From positions 1,958,501 to 2,022,500 of the forward strand of contig NZ_JAQFII010000001.1 of the NCBI RefSeq assembly GCF_029504575.1: a DNA stretch of 64,000 nt, read 5' to 3'. The DNA comes from Streptomyces sp. SPB162. GTDB taxonomy: Bacteria > Actinomycetota > Actinomycetes > Streptomycetales > Streptomycetaceae. Of the stretch, positions 60,181-64,000 are shown piece after piece; position 1 is the stretch's first letter; every line of letters starts with the position of its first letter. The translations under genes were made by a program, and so were the position numbers. The notes below the pieces were generated by a model. That model had not been told where the DNA came from and made no database searches. It worked only from the letters and a program-made list of their open reading frames with translations.

Positions 60181-61121
60181 CAGACGCTGTCCTCCCGGAC
60201 GACGTCGAGGGCGTGCTGGAGGTCGTCGGCGTACGCGCTCTCGAACTCCACCCAGCGGCCGTCCGACGGGTGCTCGAAGCCGAGCTTCACCGCGTGCAGC
60301 CACTGGCGGCTCAGGCCGAGGCGCTTGGAGAGGGTGGGGTCCGCGCCGTAGGTGAGGTCGCCGACGCAGGGGTGGCGGTGGGCGGACATGTGCACCCGGA
60401 TCTGGTGCGTGCGGCCGGTCTCCAGCTTGATGTCGAGCAGGCTGGCGTGCCGGAACGCCTCGATGAGGTCGTAGTGCGTGACGCTGGGCTTGCCCTCGGC
60501 GATCACGGCCCACTTGTAGTCGTGGTTCGGGTGCCGGCCGATGGGGGCGTCGATGGTGCCGCTCATCGGGTCCGGGTGGCCCTGCACCAGCGCGTGGTAG
60601 CGCTTGTCGACGACGCGCTCGCGGAACTGCTGCTTGAGCAGCGTGTACGCGCGCTCGGACTTGGCGACGACCATCAGCCCCGAGGTGCCCACGTCGAGCC
60701 GGTGCACGATGCCCTGGCGCTCGGCGGCGCCGGAGGTGGAGATGCGGTAGCCGGCGGCGGCGAGGCCGCCGATGACGGTCGTGCCGGTCCAGCCGGGGCT
60801 GGGGTGCGCGGCCACGCCGACGGGCTTGGAGATCACCACGAGGTCGTCGTCGTCATGCACGATGACCATGCCCTCGACGGCCTCGGCCACGATCCGCACG
60901 GGCTGGGGCGGCGCCGGCATCTCGACCTCCAGCCAGGCTCCGCCGTGCACCCGGTCGGACTTCATCGCGGGGCTGCCGTCGATGGAGACCTTCCCCGAAG
61001 CAGCCAGCTCCGCCGCCTTGGTGCGCGAGAAGCCGAACATACGCGCGATGGCGGCGTCGACGCGCTCGCCTTCTAGGCCGTCGGGTACGGGCAGGGTCCG
61101 GGTCTCGGGAAGGGTACTCAC
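60180..61121 (-). CDS. RluA/RluD family pseudouridine synthase
   Basis: The 313-aa enzyme has an N-terminal S4 RNA-binding domain ([24 protein letters not shown]), the catalytic [16 protein letters not shown] with its Asp, and the [11 protein letters not shown] strand. It modifies rRNA, probably 23S as in RluD. It lies downstream of lspA. Confidence 0.93.
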   Translation of the reverse strand: MSTLPETRTLPVPDGLEGERVDAAIARMFGFSRTKAAELAASGKVSIDGSPAMKSDRVHGGAWLEVEMPAPPQPVRIVAEAVEGMVIVHDDDDLVVISKPVGVAAHPSPGWTGTTVIGGLAAAGYRISTSGAAERQGIVHRLDVGTSGLMVVAKSERAYTLLKQQFRERVVDKRYHALVQGHPDPMSGTIDAPIGRHPNHDYKWAVIAEGKPSVTHYDLIEAFRHASLLDIKLETGRTHQIRVHMSAHRHPCVGDLTYGADPTLSKRLGLSRQWLHAVKLGFEHPSDGRWVEFESAYADDLQHALDVVREDSV

Positions 61122-61198
61122 CTGGTCGAGTATGACGGACGGCGGTGGCAGCTCCGTCCCGGCGGCCCGGTACCGGCGGTCCCGGGGGCCGCCGTGCC

Positions 61199-61780
61199 TC
61201 AGTCCCGGTGCAGGGTGCCGTCCGGGTCGAGGCCGCGGAAGGACAGCAGCACGATCAGGATGCCGCCGCAGACGATCGCGGAGTCGGCGAGGTTGAAGAC
61301 CGCGAAGTGGGCGGGGGCGATGAAGTCGACCACGTGCCCCTCCAGGAACCCCGGCGAGCGGAAGACCCGGTCCGTGAGGTTGCCGAACGCCCCGCCGAGC
61401 AGCAGCCCGAGCGCGATCGCCCAGGGCAGGCTGTAGAGCTTGCGCGCCAGCCGGGCGATCACCACGATCACCCCGGCCGCGATGATCGTGAAGATGATCG
61501 TCATGCCCTGGCCGAAGCCGAAGGCCGCTCCCCCGTTACGGATCGCCTCCAGCCGCAGCCAGCTGCCGAGAACGTCGATCGGGGTGTCCCGGTGTTCGAG
61601 GCTGGTCACCACCCAGAGCTTGGACAGCAGGTCCAGGGCGTACGCCAGCGCGGCCACCGCGAGCAGGACGGTGATGCGCCGCTTGCCCCTCGGTGCGGCG
61701 AGCGGGGCCTCCACAGGGGCACCGGCCGCTTCCGTGGCCTCTTCGTCCCGTTCCTCGATGCCGTGCTCCGCTTCCGTCAC
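61199..61780 (-). CDS. lspA: Lipoprotein signal peptidase (signal peptidase II)
   Basis: The 193-aa enzyme has four membrane helices, [21 protein letters not shown] motif (here [13 protein letters not shown]) and [15 protein letters not shown], whose two Asp residues are catalytic. It cleaves prolipoproteins after Lgt action. A 30-residue acidic tail precedes helix 1. Confidence 0.95.
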   Translation of the reverse strand: MTEAEHGIEERDEEATEAAGAPVEAPLAAPRGKRRITVLLAVAALAYALDLLSKLWVVTSLEHRDTPIDVLGSWLRLEAIRNGGAAFGFGQGMTIIFTIIAAGVIVVIARLARKLYSLPWAIALGLLLGGAFGNLTDRVFRSPGFLEGHVVDFIAPAHFAVFNLADSAIVCGGILIVLLSFRGLDPDGTLHRD

Positions 61781-61853
61781 GTCAGTCCCTCAGCCTTGTG
61801 CCGCCAGGCCGGATCCTGGCTTTCGACGAGGGTACGGCACCCGCTCCCGCGGG

Positions 61854-62417
61854 TCAGCGGCGCTCCTGCCGCTGCTTGCAGTCGATGCACAGCGTGGCGC
61901 GCGGAAACGCCTGCATCCGCGCCTTGCCGATCGCGTTGCCGCAGGACTCGCAGCGGCCGTACGTGCCCTCGTCGAGCCGCTCCAGGGCGTGCTCGGACTG
62001 GGCGAGCGTCTCGCGGGCGGTCGCCGCCAGGGACATCTCGTGCTCCCTGGTGATGTTCTTGGCGCCGGTGTCGGCGTCGTCGTCACCCGCGCCGCCCCCG
62101 GAGTCCCGCAGCAGACCCGCCACCGACGCCTCCGAGGAGGCGATCTCGGCCCGCAGCCGCTCGGCCTCCGCCAGCAGCTCGGCGCGGGCCTCCAGGACCT
62201 CCGACGCGGACCACGGGTCCTCGCCCTGCCGGACCGGGAGCACACCGGGCTCGTCGGCCGCCCGGGAGGCGGGAACCGCGGACGCGACCGTTCCGGCCGC
62301 CGTCTTCTTCGCAACCACCTTTTTGGCTCCCGTCTTCTTCGCCACGGCCTTCTTGGCGACGGTGGCCGCCTTCTTCGCCGGTGTCGTCTTCTTGGCGGCG
62401 GTCTTCTTCACGACCAT
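61854..62417 (-). CDS. TraR/DksA-type zinc finger protein with Lys/Ala-rich N terminus
   Basis: The 187-aa protein has three parts: residues 1-42 are Lys/Ala repeats (AAKK, VAKK) of a histone-H1-like kind, residues about 70-150 form a coiled coil, and C156-C159-C177-C180 make a DksA zinc finger (CESCGN ... CIDCKQRQ). DksA proteins bind the RNA polymerase secondary channel. The basic tail may bind DNA or RNA. It lies just upstream of lspA. Confidence 0.88.
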   Translation of the reverse strand: MVVKKTAAKKTTPAKKAATVAKKAVAKKTGAKKVVAKKTAAGTVASAVPASRAADEPGVLPVRQGEDPWSASEVLEARAELLAEAERLRAEIASSEASVAGLLRDSGGGAGDDDADTGAKNITREHEMSLAATARETLAQSEHALERLDEGTYGRCESCGNAIGKARMQAFPRATLCIDCKQRQERR

Positions 62418-62679
62418 GGCCGCGACCCCTTCACATTCTGTGATCCTGCGCGCGGATCGTGCCGGAACGGTAGAACGGCTCCGGACCCGCGGCAACGGGG
62501 CACGCCGCTCGATCCTCCCGCCGCGCCCGGTGGGCCGACGGGTCTGCATCCTGTGTGCCCAGGCAGCACACCAGGTATGCCGGTAACCACCCGTAGTGAC
62601 GCCGTACGGCCGGACTTCGGTTGTCCCGATCCGGCCATTCGGGTCAGCGGGAACCGGCCCGCCGGCCCGCCAAACCCGG

Positions 62680-62709
62680 CCGACACGGCCGCCCCCGGCC
62701 CCGTACACT
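62680..62709 (+). promoter_or_regulatory. Candidate promoter of the ileS T-box leader
   Basis: -35-like CCGACA (62680-62685), 18-nt spacer, -10-like TACACT (62704-62709). The 262 bp between the DksA-type gene and this site hold no gene or clear structure. Confidence 0.4.
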
Positions 62710-62715
62710 GACCGA

Positions 62716-62945
62716 AGCGAAAGGCGTGGAAAGGGACGAGTAGCGCCGCACGCAGCCAAGAGCGACCCGGGGACGGTGGAAGCCCGGGGGTGTGCGCGAC
62801 GCGAAGATCACCCCGGAGCCGCCGGAGGAAAGCCGCAGGGCGAGTAGAACCGGCATCGCGTCCCCAATCGAGGGGGTCCAGGAGGCGCCGCCTCCCGGGC
62901 CAAGAAGGGTGGTACCGCGGGAGCGTAAGCTCTCGTCCCTTCGTC
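62716..62945 (+). promoter_or_regulatory. T-box riboswitch controlling ileS
   Basis: The invariant T-box (AAGGGTGGTACCGCGG) is at 62905-62920. The antisequestrator/antiterminator helix is AAGGG/CCCTT (62905-62909 with 62937-62941) and GCGGGAGC/GCTCTCGT, with the 7-nt bulge TGGTACC that pairs with the tRNA ACCA end. Upstream, a short stem (GGGGTG/CACCCC, about 62785-62814) presents ATC at 62807-62809 as specifier for tRNA-Ile(GAU). No U-run terminator is seen, so control is probably at translation initiation, as described for actinobacterial ileS T-boxes. Confidence 0.9.
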
Positions 62946-62988
62946 GGAGAACACGGAAACACGTGACAGTCCGCCGGAGGCACCACCG

Positions 62989-64000
62989 ATGACGCCGCAG
63001 TACCGCCAGGTACCCGCCCAGGTCGACCTTCCCGCTCTCGAGCACGAGGTGCTCGGCTTCTGGAGCGAGAACAAGATCTTCTCCCGCTCCCTCGAACAGT
63101 CCGAGGGGCTGCCCGAGTGGGTCTTCTACGAGGGCCCGCCGACCGCCAACGGCATGCCCGGCGCGCACCACATCGAGGCCCGCGTCTTCAAGGACGTCTT
63201 CCCCCGCTTCAAGACCATGCGGGGCCACCACGTGACCCGCAAGGCCGGCTGGGACTGCCACGGCCTGCCCGTCGAGCTGGCCGTCGAGAAGGAACTCGGG
63301 TTCACCAGCAAGCAGGACATCGAGGACTACGGCATCGCCGAGTTCAACGCGAAGTGCCGCGAGTCGGTGACCCGCCACACCGACGCCTTCACCGAGCTGA
63401 CGACCCGCATGGGCTACTGGGTCGACCTGGAGGACGCCTACCGCACGATGGACCCGCAGTACGTGGAGTCCGTGTGGTGGTCGCTGCAGCAGATCTTCGA
63501 CAAGGGCCTGCTGGTCCAGGACTACCGCGTCGCCCCCTGGTGCCCGAAGGACCAGACCGGCCTGTCCGACCACGAGCTGGCGCAGGGGTACGAGACGGTC
63601 GTCGACCCCTCCGTCTTCGTCCGCTTCCCGCTGACCTCGGGCCCGCTCGCGGGCGAGGCCGCCCTCCTGGTCTGGACGACCACCCCCTGGACCCTGGTCT
63701 CCAACACCGCCGTGGCCGCGCACCCCGACGTCACCTATGTCGTGGCGACCGACGGCGCCGAGAAGCTGGTCGTCGCCGAGCCGCTGCTGGAGAAGGCCCT
63801 CGGCGAGGGCTGGACCGCCACCGGCACCCGCTTCACCGGCGCCGAGATGGAGCGCTGGACCTACGAGCGCCCCTTCGACTTCGTCGAAATCCCGGACGCG
63901 CACTACATCGTCAACGCCGAGTACGTCACCACCGAGGACGGTACCGGCCTGGTCCACCAGTCCCCCGCCTTCGGCGAGGACGACCTCAAGGTCTGCCGCG
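62989..64000 (+). CDS. ileS: Isoleucyl-tRNA synthetase, 3' part outside window
   Basis: About 337 residues are visible. The class I signature region is EGPPTANGMPGAHHIEARVFKD, with HHIE in place of HIGH, and KAGWDCHGLPVELAVEKELG follows. The editing domain starts at TTTPWTLVSNTAVAAHP. The form resembles the eukaryotic-type (IleRS2) group. The ATG has GGAGG 8 nt upstream. Expression is controlled by the T-box leader just before it. Confidence 0.95.
   Translation, partial: MTPQYRQVPAQVDLPALEHEVLGFWSENKIFSRSLEQSEGLPEWVFYEGPPTANGMPGAHHIEARVFKDVFPRFKTMRGHHVTRKAGWDCHGLPVELAVEKELGFTSKQDIEDYGIAEFNAKCRESVTRHTDAFTELTTRMGYWVDLEDAYRTMDPQYVESVWWSLQQIFDKGLLVQDYRVAPWCPKDQTGLSDHELAQGYETVVDPSVFVRFPLTSGPLAGEAALLVWTTTPWTLVSNTAVAAHPDVTYVVATDGAEKLVVAEPLLEKALGEGWTATGTRFTGAEMERWTYERPFDFVEIPDAHYIVNAEYVTTEDGTGLVHQSPAFGEDDLKVCR

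Overview
The window is a high-GC actinobacterial chromosome segment, almost certainly from Streptomyces or a close relative. Codons are strongly G/C at third positions, GTG and TTG starts are frequent, and long antisense ORFs shadow nearly every gene. The gene order also matches my memory of the conserved Streptomyces core running from the ANTAR response regulator and pyruvate kinase, through gltBD, trp and his, to lspA and ileS. No phage, insertion sequence or CRISPR array is visible, so this is core chromosome with a few accessory inserts.

Layout. 1-2.5 kb: the N-terminal part of an ANTAR response regulator, a tRNA-Leu(CAA), a free-standing HTH/LAGLIDADG protein and a small secreted protein. 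2.5-6.7 kb: pyruvate kinase, a SIMPL-domain protein and an exported 5'-nucleotidase. 6.7-14.2 kb: an accessory-looking two-gene siderophore-type cassette (PLP decarboxylase plus N-hydroxylating monooxygenase), aminopeptidase N, an AraC regulator and a zinc-peptidase-like protein. 14.3-20.4 kb: glutamate synthase gltBD. 20.6-23.5 kb: a VIT-type metal transporter, lgt and a DsbA-like protein. 23.6-31.8 kb: the trp genes (trpC-trpM-trpB-trpA, and trpE further upstream) with three small Trp-region membrane proteins and an exported sedolisin. 31.8-44.1 kb: hisI, then sdhCAB with a divergent LysR regulator, then the coupled run hisD-hisC-hisB-(50-aa membrane protein)-hisH-priA-ridA-hisF. 44.2-62.4 kb: mostly housekeeping and surface proteins, namely a beta-helix membrane protein, LON-domain protein, YbaK, a 24-aa bL37-like ribosomal protein, an ABC exporter, NYN and DUF2252 proteins, a second DsbA-like protein, an M43 metalloprotease, MscS, a Na+/H+ antiporter, GNAT, RluA-type synthase, lspA and a DksA-type protein. 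62.7-64.0 kb: a T-box leader and the first third of ileS.

Two genes are broken as sequenced, each by a single base in a homopolymer. gltB has one extra base (C run at 16386-16389) and the monooxygenase lacks one base (G run at 6788-6794). In both, the family-typical C terminus continues in the neighbouring frame, and for gltB the correct frame overlaps the gltD start. Indel error in the assembly is the simplest explanation, but real inactivation cannot be excluded from sequence alone.

Regulation visible directly: an ileS T-box with an AUC specifier; a CATAG-N7-CTATG LysR box centred at about -67 of sdhC and overlapping the lysR promoter; a GlnR-like half site upstream of gltB; perfect hairpin terminators after pepN, trpA, lgt, sdhB/hisF and others; and a recurring -10 hexamer 6-8 nt before the start codon of pyk, trpE, hisD, lysR, sdhC and two further genes, which suggests leaderless transcripts. 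Many adjacent genes share 4-bp stop/start overlaps, so the his and trp runs are probably translationally coupled.
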